Shown piece after piece: positions 17,570 through 26,961 of a stretch of DNA of 64,000 bases. The stretch is from an uncultured Dehalococcoidia bacterium. Its GTDB lineage: Bacteria; Chloroflexota; Dehalococcoidia; Lucifugimonadales; UBA1123. The position numbers and the translations under genes were made by a program. Location of the stretch: assembly GCA_958296105.1 (NCBI GenBank), contig OY282441.1, positions 2,501,800 to 2,565,799 of the forward strand, given 5' to 3'. Every line of letters begins with the position of its first letter. Within the stretch, counting starts at the first letter, position 1. A model generated the notes under the pieces. It did not search any database, was not told the DNA's origin, and saw only the letters and a list, made by a program, of their open reading frames with translations.

Positions 17570-19534
17570 ATGACAATGAAATTACAGCCGCAGGAGTTCT
17601 TGGAAGAGGCCGAGCGCGAGGTCGGCAGATTCGACTGGAAGGGGACGTTCGCCGACTATCTCGGCATGGTCAGCGAAGACTCGTCCACCACCCGCCTGTC
17701 CCACAAGCTCGTGTACGACGCCATCCTGTCGCACGGGGTGGACGAGTCCCCCCAAACCGGCGGGCCGAGTTACAGACTCTTCGCCGAGAAGGTCTACGGG
17801 CAGAACGACACGATAGAGAGCATCGTAGAGTACTTCTCATCGTCTGCGCGCAGACTGGAGATACGAAAGCGAATTCTGCTCCTGATCGGCCCCCCCGCCA
17901 GCGGCAAGTCCACCATCGCCGCGCTGATCAAGGAGGCTCTGGAGGACTACACCCGCAACGACGAGGGCGCGGTGTACGCCATAGAGGGCTGCCCCATGCA
18001 GGAAGAGCCGCTGCACCTGATACCTCACAACATGCGCGACAGGCTCCAGCGCGACTACGGAATCTACGTAGAGGGCGATCTATGCCCCAGATGCCGTTAC
18101 ATGGTGCGCGCCGAACACGGGGGGAGGATATCCGAAGTTCCGGTGACGCGGGTGGTGTTCTCGGAGCAGGAGGCGGTGGGCATCGGCTACTACGTCGCCA
18201 CCTCGAACCCTACGGACGCCTCGCTGCTGGTGGGGAGCGTGGACACCTCCCAGCTGGAAGGCGACCGGCTCGAAGTTGCGGGAAAGGCGTTCAGACTGGA
18301 CGGCGAGCTGAACGTCGCCAACCGCGGACTCATGGAGTTCGTGGAGATATTCAAGTCAGACTCCCACCTGCTGACCACGCTGCTGGGCCTAGCGCAGGAG
18401 CAGCTAATCAAGATGGACCGCTTCGGCTCGGTGTACGCGGATGAAGTAGTCATAGGCCACTCCAACGAGGGCGACTTCAGGACGTTCATGGAAGACCCCT
18501 CTTCCGAGGCGCTGAGAGACAGGATCATGCGGATAAACGTCCCGTACAACCTGCGCGTTCGGGACGAGGAGCGCATATACGAGAAGCTGCTGGTGAGCAG
18601 CGGACTGGACAAGGTGCATATCCCGCCGCTGACCCTGCCCGCCATCAGCACGTTCGCCATACTGTCGCGCCTGGATCCTCCCATCCGCCAGTCCATATCC
18701 ATCATAGACAAGCTGCGCGCCTACGATGGCGAGGAAGTGGACAGCTTCTCCCAAAGCGACTTGCTTGCCGAGAAGCGCGCGCACGTCAACGAAGGGATGA
18801 CCGGGATTTCGCCGCGCTCGGTGATGAACCGCCTCAGCGCGAGAGCGACCGCTCCCGGCGCCACCTGCATCAGCCCGCTCAGCGCGCTCGACAGCATCTG
18901 GCAGGGACGCAGCGAGAACGTGAGCCTGAGCGATGAAGAGTCCACACAGTACATCGAGCATGTCCGCGAGGCGGTGAAGGACTACAACGAGCGCGCTATT
19001 CAGCACGTTCAGAAGGCGTTCGGCGAGCGCTTCGAGCAGACCGCCAGCGAGATACTGCAAGACTATCTTACGGAGTTGTCCTCCGCTTTCCACGCGGGAA
19101 CGATGAACCGCGCCTCCAGAGAGAGCGAGCGCAACATGCGCGAGATGGAGCGGCCCATAGACATATCGGAACGTGAGAAGGGCGCGTTCCGCCGCGAGAT
19201 CTACGACTTCTACAGCAGTCTCGAACAGAGGGGCGTCCCGTTCGACTACACCACCGAGCGCCGCATCAGGGCGTCTGTGGAGCGGCGACTGTTCCCGGAC
19301 CGCAGAGAGCTGAGGAACGAGCTGGAAGAGCCGCGCTCATCGGGCAGACAGGCAGAGTGGCGGCGCAGGCGCGGCGCGATACGCAAGAGGCTGCTGGACA
19401 ACTACGGATACTGCCTCGTGTGCGCCGACGATCTGGTCGAATACGTCCTGTTCCTGCTCAAGGGCGGCGACGCTTTCCGAAGCGGAAGAGACGAAATAGA
19501 ATGGCGCTGGACACTGAACCCCGTTCAGGGATGA
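17570..19534 (+). CDS. prkA: PrkA family serine protein kinase / AAA+ ATPase
   Basis: 654 residues, full length for the family. The AAA+ domain carries Walker A GPPASGKST near residues 107-115 and the diagnostic 'YAIEGCPMQEEPLHLIP' and 'LCPRCRYM' stretch. The C-terminal half is the PrkA kinase-like region (RAYDGEEVDSFSQ, ARATAPGATCISPL). PrkA links energy or stress state to metabolism in sporulating and proteobacterial species, recently also described as an AAA+ protease-like machine. It usually precedes yeaH and spoVR/ycgB; neither is here. The start is the ATG following GAGG at about nine bases; a second ATG lies two codons later. Confidence 0.88.
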   Translation: MTMKLQPQEFLEEAEREVGRFDWKGTFADYLGMVSEDSSTTRLSHKLVYDAILSHGVDESPQTGGPSYRLFAEKVYGQNDTIESIVEYFSSSARRLEIRKRILLLIGPPASGKSTIAALIKEALEDYTRNDEGAVYAIEGCPMQEEPLHLIPHNMRDRLQRDYGIYVEGDLCPRCRYMVRAEHGGRISEVPVTRVVFSEQEAVGIGYYVATSNPTDASLLVGSVDTSQLEGDRLEVAGKAFRLDGELNVANRGLMEFVEIFKSDSHLLTTLLGLAQEQLIKMDRFGSVYADEVVIGHSNEGDFRTFMEDPSSEALRDRIMRINVPYNLRVRDEERIYEKLLVSSGLDKVHIPPLTLPAISTFAILSRLDPPIRQSISIIDKLRAYDGEEVDSFSQSDLLAEKRAHVNEGMTGISPRSVMNRLSARATAPGATCISPLSALDSIWQGRSENVSLSDEESTQYIEHVREAVKDYNERAIQHVQKAFGERFEQTASEILQDYLTELSSAFHAGTMNRASRESERNMREMERPIDISEREKGAFRREIYDFYSSLEQRGVPFDYTTERRIRASVERRLFPDRRELRNELEEPRSSGRQAEWRRRRGAIRKRLLDNYGYCLVCADDLVEYVLFLLKGGDAFRSGRDEIEWRWTLNPVQG

Positions 19535-19553
19535 CATCCGAGAGGAGAGACAT

Positions 19554-20909
19554 ATGGCTGATCACACGAGGTTGAGCGGCGAACAGATCGAAGAGCTGCG
19601 GCAGATGGGGGAGGCTCATTTCTGGCCCCACTCTCGACCAATCGGAGACTTCTCGGAAGAGACCGGCATCAAGCTGGTCACCAAGGGGGAGGGCGTCTGG
19701 GTGGAAGACGGGCAGGGAAACCGCTGGGTGGATATGCTGTCGGGCATGTGGCTCAAGAACATAGGCCACGGGCGCAAGGAGATAGCCGAAGCCGTCTATG
19801 AACAGATGCTGGACGTCAGCTACTCGCCGGGCGGAACCGTCAGCCCGGCCACGGTGCGGCTGACGGGCAGAGTCGCCAGCCTCTCCCCGGACACCGAATC
19901 CCGCGTCTACCTCACCAGCGGAGGATCCGAGGCCGTAGAGACCGCGCTGAAGATAGCGAAAGCATACCACAAGAACAACGGCGAGCCTGCGCGCTGGAAG
20001 GTCATAAGCAGGCGCGGATCGTACCACGGAGCCACTCACGCCTGCATGGCGCTCGGCGGCAGCCAGCAGTCCGGCGCCAGCGACTACGGCCCGCTCGTTC
20101 CCGGCAACATCCACATCGGCAACCCAAACAGCTACCGGGGGCCGCACTCGGATATGGAGTGCGCCGAAGAGCTGGAGCGCGCCATCCTGCACGAGGGGCC
20201 GCAGAGCGTGGCAGCCTTCATTGGAGAGCCTGTCTCCGCCGCCAACGGCATCCAGATTCCTGACCCGGCCTACTGGCCCAGGATCCGCGAGATATGCGAC
20301 AAGTACGGAGTCATAATGATCTGCGACGAGGTCATAACCGGCTTCGGGCGAACCGGCAAGATGTTCGCCACCGAGCATTGGAACGTACAGCCGGACATAT
20401 TCACGGTGGCGAAGGCGCTCACCAGCGGCTACCTGCCGATCGGCGCAGCCATCGCCAGCAAGAAGATCGCAGACATCTTCATGGGCGAAGACAACATGCT
20501 CAGCCACCTCATCACGTTCGGCGGCAACCCCGCTTCGTGCGCCGCCGGACTCGCCAACCTCGATATCATGGAGAACGAGGGCGTGGTCGAGAACTCGGCA
20601 GAGATGGGCGACTACTTGTACGAGCAGCTTCAGACGCTCTACGAGCATCCCATCGTAGGCGACGTTCGCGGCGGCATGGGCGTCCTATGCGCCGTGGAGA
20701 TAGTCAAAGACCGCGACACTAAGGAGAAATTCCCCAAGGAGGCGCGGCTGAGCGCCAAGCTGACCAGAATCATGGAGAGCAAGGGGCTTCTGGGACGCGC
20801 CGGAGACATCATCTTCCTTGCGCCGCCGCTCACGATCACCCGCGACGAGGTGGATTTCGTAGTCAGCGCGCTTGACAAGACTCTGGAGGAGGTACGAGGG
20901 GAGCTGTAA
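19554..20909 (+). CDS. Class III PLP-dependent aminotransferase
   Basis: 451 residues of fold-type I. Visible features are LTSGGSEAVETALKIAK (phosphate-binding region), SRRGSYHGAT, the Asp that pairs with the pyridine nitrogen in MICDEVITGFGRTG, and the Schiff-base Lys in VAKALTSGYLPIGA. Relatives are omega-amino acid:pyruvate, taurine:pyruvate and 4-aminobutyrate transaminases, so an omega-amine donor with pyruvate as acceptor is likely. GAGAGGAG precedes the ATG. Only 19 bases separate it from prkA, so they are probably co-transcribed. A strong hairpin follows its stop. Confidence 0.85.
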   Translation: MADHTRLSGEQIEELRQMGEAHFWPHSRPIGDFSEETGIKLVTKGEGVWVEDGQGNRWVDMLSGMWLKNIGHGRKEIAEAVYEQMLDVSYSPGGTVSPATVRLTGRVASLSPDTESRVYLTSGGSEAVETALKIAKAYHKNNGEPARWKVISRRGSYHGATHACMALGGSQQSGASDYGPLVPGNIHIGNPNSYRGPHSDMECAEELERAILHEGPQSVAAFIGEPVSAANGIQIPDPAYWPRIREICDKYGVIMICDEVITGFGRTGKMFATEHWNVQPDIFTVAKALTSGYLPIGAAIASKKIADIFMGEDNMLSHLITFGGNPASCAAGLANLDIMENEGVVENSAEMGDYLYEQLQTLYEHPIVGDVRGGMGVLCAVEIVKDRDTKEKFPKEARLSAKLTRIMESKGLLGRAGDIIFLAPPLTITRDEVDFVVSALDKTLEEVRGEL

Positions 20910-20943
20910 CAGCCTCGCGCGCGCGATTCTTCCAGTCTAGTCG

Positions 20944-20970
20944 AAGGCGGCCGCCAAGAACGGCCGCCTT
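20944..20970. terminator. Strong GC hairpin between convergent genes
   Basis: A perfect ten-pair stem (AAGGCGGCCG at 20944-20953 with CGGCCGCCTT at 20961-20970) and seven-base loop, followed by CCTTCTTGTT. It lies between the aminotransferase and the convergent SDR gene, so it may stop transcription from both sides. Confidence 0.75.
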
Positions 20971-21019
20971 CCTTCTTGTTCGGACACATGGGAGATCCGG
21001 AGCCCGTTCTCCCATGAGC

Positions 21020-21060
21020 CTGCTGGGTGAACCCTGCTGGGTGAACCCTACTGGTGAACC
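21020..21060. repeat. 14-bp tandem repeat at the end of the SDR gene
   Basis: CTGCTGGGTGAACC occurs at 21020-21033 and 21034-21047, then a 13-base variant CTACTGGTGAACC at 21048-21060, which contains the SDR stop codon. Confidence 0.8.
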
Positions 21061-21839
21061 GCGCCCTTCGCGCCGCCGCCGGCTGCGATGACTTCGCCCG
21101 TTATGCACTCCGCCTTCGGGGAAGCGAGATAGGCGGTGAGCCACGCCAGCTCCTGCGGGTCTATGGGACGCCCGATAGCCACGTTCTGAGATACCGAGCT
21201 GTCGATCTCTTCCCGAGATACGCCCTGCTGCTCAGCCTGCGAGTCTAGCCTGTCCTCGATGACTTCCGAGAGCGTAAGGCCGGGATGCACCACGTTGAGC
21301 GTGATGCCGTCGCTCCCGAGCTGGTCGGAGAGGGTCTTGGTCATATGCACCACCGCGGCGTTGCGAAGGCCGTATATCGTGGCTTGGCGCGCCGATACGC
21401 CGCCGATGCTGATGATCCGCCCCCACTTCTGCGCCTGCATGTGCGCCGCCACCGCCTTGATCGCCCTGAAGTAGCCGACCACCTTGGTATCCAGATCCTC
21501 GATCAGATCCTTCTCCTCCGCCTCTTGCAGGCTGCCCCTGACCTGTCCGCCCACCATCGCCGCGCTGTTGACCAGAATATCCACGCCGCCCAGCTCCGCT
21601 ATGGTCGTATCGACCATGCGCTGAACGTCTTCGGAGCTCGTCGTATCGGTCGGAATGCCTATGACCTTCCTTCCCGTCTCTGCGGCTATCTCGCCGGCTG
21701 TGGCGTCCAGATCCGCCTTCGTGCGCGCGGCTATGGCAACGTCAACGCCCTCGCGCGCCAGCTCCAGCGCTATCGCCTTGCCTATTCCCTTGCTTCCTCC
21801 GGTGACTATCGCAACCTTGCCTTGCAGCTCCAGATCCAT
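21048..21839 (-). CDS. SDR family oxidoreductase lacking the catalytic Lys
   Basis: 263 residues. The cofactor loop TGGSKGIGKA, the 'LVNSAA' strand, and 'GITLNVVHPG' are standard for classical SDRs. In the active-site helix the usual YxxxK reads YGLRN, so the Tyr is kept but the Lys is replaced by Asn; 'SIGGVSA' supplies the Ser region. The same segment type (GLRNAAVV) is found in an SDR branch related to mycobacterial enzymes. The protein may be a slow or specialised reductase or a structural homologue. AGGAG lies ahead of the ATG. It is divergent from an MFS gene. Confidence 0.8.
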   Translation of the reverse strand: MDLELQGKVAIVTGGSKGIGKAIALELAREGVDVAIAARTKADLDATAGEIAAETGRKVIGIPTDTTSSEDVQRMVDTTIAELGGVDILVNSAAMVGGQVRGSLQEAEEKDLIEDLDTKVVGYFRAIKAVAAHMQAQKWGRIISIGGVSARQATIYGLRNAAVVHMTKTLSDQLGSDGITLNVVHPGLTLSEVIEDRLDSQAEQQGVSREEIDSSVSQNVAIGRPIDPQELAWLTAYLASPKAECITGEVIAAGGGAKGAVHQ

Positions 21840-22101
21840 TTGCGCTTCTCCTGTGAGTTTGGATATCGTCAGCATAAGAGGATAGCACAAATCGCCCCCT
21901 TCCATTGCGCGGCGGTTCGGAGTATAAGTAACGCGCTGGGACACTCGCCCAGAGCCAGAATCTTCCCAGCTCTCGGAGAGCCTTACAGCAAGACCAAGCG
22001 CGAATATCAGCGAGATTCCCACTCCCCACTCTCCACGAGTTGGGAAAGACTGGGGTGAGTGTGAAGAACATCCATCCGCCCGATTCGGACACGGCGCCCA
22101 A
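21840..22101. other. Divergent intergenic region, SDR / MFS
   Basis: 262 bases between divergent genes. It contains a CT-rich fragment (about 22018-22056) resembling the interspersed repeats at 7445-7622. No clear promoter hexamers were found. Confidence 0.35.
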
Positions 22102-23322
22102 TTGATAGGCCTGCTCACACACCGCTGGGCTATTATGGGCGTGTGGCTCGCTGCCAGCGTGTCCGCGTTTATGACCGCGATCACCGTCGGCATCCTTCTG
22201 CCGTCCATCAGCGCGGAGCTTGGGCTGTCCCCCTCCCGTCAGGGCTTTCTCGGATCGTCCGCGTTCGTTGGAAACTTGGTTCTGGCGATTCCGCTCAGCT
22301 GGTGGACTTCGCAGTTCCGCCCGAAGATGCTCACCACCGCCACATTGATCCTGAGCGCGCTCCTGCTGGCCATGCAGGGCTGGGCGCCCAGCTTCGCCGT
22401 CCTGCTGCTTGGCAGGCTGGGGTTCGGCGTCTCCACACTCGCGCGCGAACCCGCTCGCGCGCTCCTGATGCACCAGTGGTTCGCTCCGCGCGAATTCATC
22501 ATCGTCAACGGCATGTACAACGCCATGTTCGGAGTGGTGGTAGGCGGCGGTCTGGCGACCACTCCGTTCTTACTCGGCGCGATGGGCAGCGACTGGCGAA
22601 CAGTGCTGTTCGCGTTCGTCGGAATGATGGCAGTCCTGACCCTCGTTTGGACGATCATCGGAAGGGAGCGGCCAGACCGAAGGGACATATCCACACAGTC
22701 CGGCGCACAGGTCGAGCTTCTCAGACGCGCCCTCACTCACAGAGACCTGTGGATGGCGGGAGTAGGCTTCACCGGCGCAACGCTGGGGTGGTCCTCGTTC
22801 CTCAACTTCTACCCTACGCTGATGCTGAACGTCAACGGCGTCTCCCTGAACTGGAGCGGAGCGATTCTTGGGCTAGGGGTGCTGGTGGGCGGCATATCCG
22901 GCATCGTCCTGAGCTACTTGGTGATGAGCATGTCGCCCGCGCGCAGGAAGAACCTAGTCCAAGCGCTGGGCGTTCTGATGACGGCGACCTACCTGATAAT
23001 GATACAGTTGAACTCGATACCACTGCTGATACTCGTCTCCGCCGTGAACGGGATCGCATGGGGTTTCTGGCCGATCCTCAGCTCGGTGCCGTTCTACCTG
23101 CCCGGCATCAGGCCGAGGGAGATCGCCGTGGCCCTATCGCTCATAATGACCGCCGCCACGTTCGGAACCTTCCTGGGCCCGTCCGTCACGGGCATACTTC
23201 AGGAGCGCGTTGGAGACATCAGATTGGCGCTGATCATCGTCTGCTTCGCTCCACTCTCGCTGACGGTGGCGGGAACGCTGCTGCGCATCCGCATGGATTC
23301 CGAGCCGCAGACTGACAACTGA
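22102..23322 (+). CDS. MFS transporter (12 TM)
   Basis: 406 residues with about twelve transmembrane segments and the loop 2-3 region 'SWWTSQFRPKMLTTATL' in place of the canonical motif A. The gene is likely a secondary carrier for a small organic solute; substrate not recognisable. The start is uncertain: TTG at 22102 gives the usual charged leader LLTHRWAIMGVW, whereas ATG at 22135 would begin inside helix 1, and neither has a clear Shine-Dalgarno site. It is followed 53 bases later by an SDR gene that has its own promoter. Confidence 0.8.
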   Translation: MIGLLTHRWAIMGVWLAASVSAFMTAITVGILLPSISAELGLSPSRQGFLGSSAFVGNLVLAIPLSWWTSQFRPKMLTTATLILSALLLAMQGWAPSFAVLLLGRLGFGVSTLAREPARALLMHQWFAPREFIIVNGMYNAMFGVVVGGGLATTPFLLGAMGSDWRTVLFAFVGMMAVLTLVWTIIGRERPDRRDISTQSGAQVELLRRALTHRDLWMAGVGFTGATLGWSSFLNFYPTLMLNVNGVSLNWSGAILGLGVLVGGISGIVLSYLVMSMSPARRKNLVQALGVLMTATYLIMIQLNSIPLLILVSAVNGIAWGFWPILSSVPFYLPGIRPREIAVALSLIMTAATFGTFLGPSVTGILQERVGDIRLALIIVCFAPLSLTVAGTLLRIRMDSEPQTDN

Positions 23323-23340
23323 AGCCCGTTGGCGTAGAAT
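23312..23340 (+). promoter_or_regulatory. Sigma-70-type promoter for the SDR gene
   Basis: CTGACA (23312-23317), 17-base spacer, TAGAAT (23335-23340). It overlaps the end of the MFS gene and would start transcription about 30 bases before the SDR start codon. Confidence 0.55.
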
Positions 23341-23375
23341 TAAGCCGATCATTCGACACTTAGGAGATTGCACGC

Positions 23376-24134
23376 ATGAGTTCTAACGGAAGAGTAGCTG
23401 TGGTTACGGGAGCGGGAACGGGCATAGGCAAGGCGTCGGCGCTGGCGCTGCTGAGAGACGGGTATTCGGTCGCTTTGGCCGGACGCAGGATAGCTCCGCT
23501 CGAGGAGACCGTCGCCGAGGCGGGCGAGGACGGCGCGCGCGCGATAGTGGCGTCCACCGACGTGGGCGATCCGGATTCGGTGGAGGCGCTGTTCGCTCAG
23601 ACCGAGAAGGCGTTCGGTCGTCTGGACGTGCTGTTCAACAACGCCGGCACCGGAGCGCCGCCCGTCCTGCTCGAAGACCTGACATACGATCAGTGGATGA
23701 CAGTCGTGAACGCCAACTTCACGGGTACGTTCCTCTGCACTCAGCAGGCGTTTCGCATTATGAAGAGCCAAGACCCGATGGGCGGACGCATCATCAACAA
23801 CGGCTCTCTGTCCGCGTATGTGCCGCGCCCGAACTCCATACCCTACACGTCCACCAAGCACGCGGTGACCGGCATGACGCGCGCGACCTCGCTGGACGGG
23901 CGCAAGTACAACATCGCGTGCAGCCAGATAGACATAGGCAACGCCGCAACGCCTATGACTGAGCGGATGCAGGCAGGCGTTCCCCAAGCGAGCGGCGAGG
24001 TGATGGCAGAGCCTACGATGAACGTTCAGCACGTGGCGGACGCCATAGTCTACATCGCCAACCTGCCGCTGGATGCCAACGTGCAGTTTATGACCGTCAT
24101 GGCTACCAAGATGCCCTTCATAGGTCGTGGCTAG
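23376..24134 (+). CDS. SDR family oxidoreductase
   Basis: 252 residues with a complete classical SDR active site: [16 protein letters not shown], the Ser in [13 protein letters not shown] with Tyr and Lys, and a family-typical C-terminal extension. It is an NAD(P)H-dependent alcohol/ketone oxidoreductase with unknown substrate. TAGGAG lies upstream of the ATG. The stop codon overlaps the GTG start of the following MFS gene by eight bases, so carrier and reductase are probably made together and may act on the same compound. Confidence 0.87.
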   Translation: MSSNGRVAVVTGAGTGIGKASALALLRDGYSVALAGRRIAPLEETVAEAGEDGARAIVASTDVGDPDSVEALFAQTEKAFGRLDVLFNNAGTGAPPVLLEDLTYDQWMTVVNANFTGTFLCTQQAFRIMKSQDPMGGRIINNGSLSAYVPRPNSIPYTSTKHAVTGMTRATSLDGRKYNIACSQIDIGNAATPMTERMQAGVPQASGEVMAEPTMNVQHVADAIVYIANLPLDANVQFMTVMATKMPFIGRG

Positions 24135-25449
24135 CTCGGGGCGGGCATCCGGGACGGATGCCGAATCTCCCCGCCTCTTCTACGGCTGGATCATCGTCGG
24201 CGTCATGGCAGCGTCAGGCGCGGTCAGCATGGCTATGGGGTCGCTCAACTTCGGCTTGTTCATCAAGCCGATGGGCGACGAGCTGGGGATAGGGCGCGCG
24301 GCGTTCGGCTGGGCGCAGACAGCTAGGCAGGGCGCAGGATCCCTCACCAGCCCGCTCATAGGCTGGCTGCTCGACCGCTTCGGCTCCAGGGTCATGCTTC
24401 CCCTCGCCGCGCTTGCCACTGGCGGCGCGATGGTGGGCTTGGCGAACATGGAGCGCGCCTGGCATCTGGTGGCGCTGTTCGCAGTCATGGGCTTGGTGGG
24501 GATGAACGGCCCCGGCGCGCTGGTGACGTCCGTCCCCGTTCTCAAGTGGTTCGTCAGAGATCGGGGCAGGGCAATATCGTTCGTTGGGCTGGGCATTCCC
24601 GTTGGCGCGCTGCTGTTCGTGCCGCTCACGCAGATACTCATAGACGCGGTGGGCTGGCGCATGGCGTGGGTCGCGCTCGCGTTCATCGGCGTCGGCGTGA
24701 TCGTTCCGCTGGCGGCGGTATTCGTCCGCAGGCAGCCCGAAGACATGGGTATGCTGCCCGATGGCGCAGACGTTCCCAAGCCGGGCGCGGAGCGAGCGAG
24801 CGCGGCGGACGAGGTTTCGTGGACTTCGAGCGAGGCGGTCAAGACGTCCACCCTGTGGCGACTGGTGATCATGTTCTGCTTGGTGCAGCTTGGGATCGGC
24901 ACTGTGGCGCTCCACCGCATCGCCGCCTTCATGGACAGGGGGCTGGACCCGACGCTGATCTCGTTCGCCACCGCCTTCGATGCCGTGTGCGCCGGGGCGT
25001 CCACGTTCCTGTTCGGCATGTTGGTCGGTCGCATCCCCGCGCGCTTCTTGGGCGCTGTCGGGTTCGCCATGCTCGCCGCCGCCAGCGTAATGACCATCTA
25101 CGCCAGCGATCTGCCGATAATGTTCATCTCCATGGCGATCTTCGGGCTTGGAATCGGCGGGATGATGTTCCTCAACAACTTCATCTGGGCAGACTACTTT
25201 GGACGTGAGAGCGTGGGAAGCATCCGAGGGCTGGTGAATCCGATAAACCTCGTCGTGGGCGGACTCGGCGCGCCGGCCGCTGGCTATGTCCGAGACATCA
25301 CAGGCTCGTATGATCCCGCGTGGTGGGCAGGAGTGGCGCTGATGACGTTCGGCGCCGCCCTAGCCGTGTTGACGCCAGCGCCGCAGAAGCGGGATCCCGC
25401 CTCTGCGACGGCTAACCCGCCAGCTGCCAACTCCAAGAGGCTGCCATAG
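24127..25449 (+). CDS. MFS transporter, monocarboxylate/oxalate-formate-like
   Basis: 440 residues and about twelve transmembrane segments. The N-terminus '[23 protein letters not shown]' followed by '[24 protein letters not shown]' is typical of the OFA/monocarboxylate-type MFS branch, which moves small organic acids. Translation begins at GTG overlapping the SDR stop codon. The C-terminal tail is hydrophilic. Substrate is inferred only from family resemblance. Confidence 0.82.
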   Translation: MASSGRASGTDAESPRLFYGWIIVGVMAASGAVSMAMGSLNFGLFIKPMGDELGIGRAAFGWAQTARQGAGSLTSPLIGWLLDRFGSRVMLPLAALATGGAMVGLANMERAWHLVALFAVMGLVGMNGPGALVTSVPVLKWFVRDRGRAISFVGLGIPVGALLFVPLTQILIDAVGWRMAWVALAFIGVGVIVPLAAVFVRRQPEDMGMLPDGADVPKPGAERASAADEVSWTSSEAVKTSTLWRLVIMFCLVQLGIGTVALHRIAAFMDRGLDPTLISFATAFDAVCAGASTFLFGMLVGRIPARFLGAVGFAMLAAASVMTIYASDLPIMFISMAIFGLGIGGMMFLNNFIWADYFGRESVGSIRGLVNPINLVVGGLGAPAAGYVRDITGSYDPAWWAGVALMTFGAALAVLTPAPQKRDPASATANPPAANSKRLP

Positions 25450-25599
25450 CGCCGAAAGTCAGCAGCTATGACTTGGCGGCTGATTTCGAGTCGCTCGCCC
25501 GAATCCGCCATCGTAGATCTGTTCGCGGCTGAAGGTCATGCCGGGACGGATCATCTCGGTTCGGTGTACAGGCTGCCGACCCAGCGCCTCCCGATCGAG

Positions 25600-25917
25600 T
25601 CACTTCTTGGGCAGTGTCACCCAGCGCCTGAACGTTACGGACTCTGCCGCGATATCCACGTCTTCAGTCTTCCAGCCCGCGCCGATCCATGCGCGCGCAT
25701 GAGTGTGTCTGCCATTCTTTTCGTTGGCCCACCACGCCGGGTGGCGGCGCGCCGATTTCGGGAGAGGGAATCCGAGAACCCGCTCGATCTCTGTAAAGGA
25801 AGCACGCCAGACGCCCGTCCCCTCTCTCATGTCATCCTTGAGGCACTCGAACAGGCGGCGATACTTGCCGCGCGCCGCAGCCTCCTCGAACGCCTGCTGC
25901 TGCTGAACCAGTCCCAC
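25600..25917 (-). CDS. DUF7662-like domain protein
   Basis: 105 residues. The core 'SFTEIERVLGFPLPKSARRHPAWWANEKNGRHTHARAWIGAGWKTEDVDIAAESVTFRR' matches the small domain found in many bacterial proteins that pairs an 'IE..LG..LP.SA' helix with an ARAW...GW strand. It is often seen next to or within regulatory and restriction-like genes; function is unassigned. Translation probably starts at GTG, six bases after the dienelactone hydrolase gene upstream, implying an operon. Confidence 0.72.
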   Translation of the reverse strand: MGLVQQQQAFEEAAARGKYRRLFECLKDDMREGTGVWRASFTEIERVLGFPLPKSARRHPAWWANEKNGRHTHARAWIGAGWKTEDVDIAAESVTFRRWVTLPKK

Positions 25918-25923
25918 GCCCGC

Positions 25924-26688
25924 CTACCCCAGCTTTGCCCCGAAGAAGTCGAACACCTTCTGCCAAGAGTCCATAGCCTGCTCCGGTCGGTATATGGCGC
26001 GGTCGTGATACCAGAAGCCGTGTCCGGCGCCGTCGTAGCGGTGGAACTCGTAATCTTTGCCGTGAGCCTTCAGCGCTTCCTCGTGCTGATCCACCTCATC
26101 CGGAGACGGCGCGGCGTCGTCGTTGCCGAAGATGCCCAGCAGCGGGCAGGATAGATTCTCGGTCATGTCGATGGGCGCGACGGGCTGCTGAGGGGTGAGC
26201 GCGTCGTCCGCCATCACCACGCGGCCCCCCCACAGATCGACTGCGGCGTCGAACGCCTGCGAGCGGCACGCGACCATCGTCGTATGCCTGCCCCCGGAGC
26301 AGCTGCCGATGATGCCCACCTTGCCGTTGGTGTACGGCAGCGAGTTGAGATACGCAGCCGCGCCCTCGGCGTCTGCCAGTACGCTGTCGTCGGACACGCC
26401 GCCCTGCGCGCGCGCCGCGGATGCGATGTCGTCCGGCGTACCCTGCCCGAACCGAGCGAACAGGTCAGGCGAGCATACCGCGTAGCCGTGATGCGCGAAC
26501 CGCCGCGCGAACTCCCTGTAGAGCTCGTCCCAGCCCGGCAGGTGGTGGATGAGGACTATGGACGGAAACGGACCTGCGCCCAGCGGTCTTGCGCTGTAAG
26601 CGTTGACTCGGTCTCCGTTGTAGCCCGATATGGTTATCGTCTCCGCGATCATTCCCTCGTAGTCGGCGGTGTCGAACTGATTCCACAT
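25924..26688 (-). CDS. Dienelactone hydrolase family protein
   Basis: 254 residues, alpha/beta hydrolase fold. The nucleophile Cys is in GSCSGGR, the acid in 'FGNDDAAPSPDE', and the His in GAGHGFWYHD, the Cys-Asp-His triad of dienelactone hydrolases. These open the lactone ring of dienelactone in chlorocatechol degradation or act on other esters; a general cytosolic esterase role is equally possible. GGGAGG precedes the ATG by seven to eight bases. It has a good promoter at 26742-26770. Confidence 0.85.
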   Translation of the reverse strand: MWNQFDTADYEGMIAETITISGYNGDRVNAYSARPLGAGPFPSIVLIHHLPGWDELYREFARRFAHHGYAVCSPDLFARFGQGTPDDIASAARAQGGVSDDSVLADAEGAAAYLNSLPYTNGKVGIIGSCSGGRHTTMVACRSQAFDAAVDLWGGRVVMADDALTPQQPVAPIDMTENLSCPLLGIFGNDDAAPSPDEVDQHEEALKAHGKDYEFHRYDGAGHGFWYHDRAIYRPEQAMDSWQKVFDFFGAKLG

Positions 26689-26741
26689 AAGCGATTCCTC
26701 CCGTGTGGCGCTGACGCCAGTCTGCATCTCATTCTGATGCG

Positions 26742-26770
26742 AGAGTATCAGCGCGTGGGGTGCGAGTCAA
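26742..26770 (-). promoter_or_regulatory. Sigma-70-type promoter of the dienelactone hydrolase operon
   Basis: Minus strand TTGACT (26770-26765), 17-base spacer, TACTCT (26747-26742). Predicted start near 26735, about 47 bases before the ATG. Confidence 0.65.
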
Positions 26771-26954
26771 CTTCGGTGAGATTAGACAGCCCAACGTGCC
26801 GGACTGTCTCGCGGGTGGCGCGCTTTCCATCGGGAGGAATCTTCCTCCACGAATCTTCTCGAACGGTCGAAAGGTTCTTCATCAGCGAGTGTCCGCTCGT
26901 CTCGAAAGCGCGCTCCATGAACTTCAGCAGCTCGCTGACTCTCGGCTTGTGCAT
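26748..26954 (-). pseudogene. Truncated DinB-like fragment
   Basis: 68 codons reading MHKPRVSELLKFMERAFETS and on through SVREDSWRKIPPDGKRATRETVRHVG-type sequence. It resembles the first helix and the 'D..W.PP.G.R...E...HVG' block of DinB-superfamily four-helix proteins, which are normally about 150 residues with three metal-binding His. Only the first block is present before the stop. The following DNA is taken up by the promoter of the dienelactone hydrolase. The Shine-Dalgarno sequence abuts the ATG with no spacing. Probably a remnant. Confidence 0.5.
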
Positions 26955-26961
26955 CTCCTCA

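Noticed and set aside
23312-23340. A single operon from the MFS at 22102 through 25449
   Set aside because: A promoter with a 17-base spacer lies at the end of the first MFS gene, so the SDR-MFS pair can be transcribed independently.
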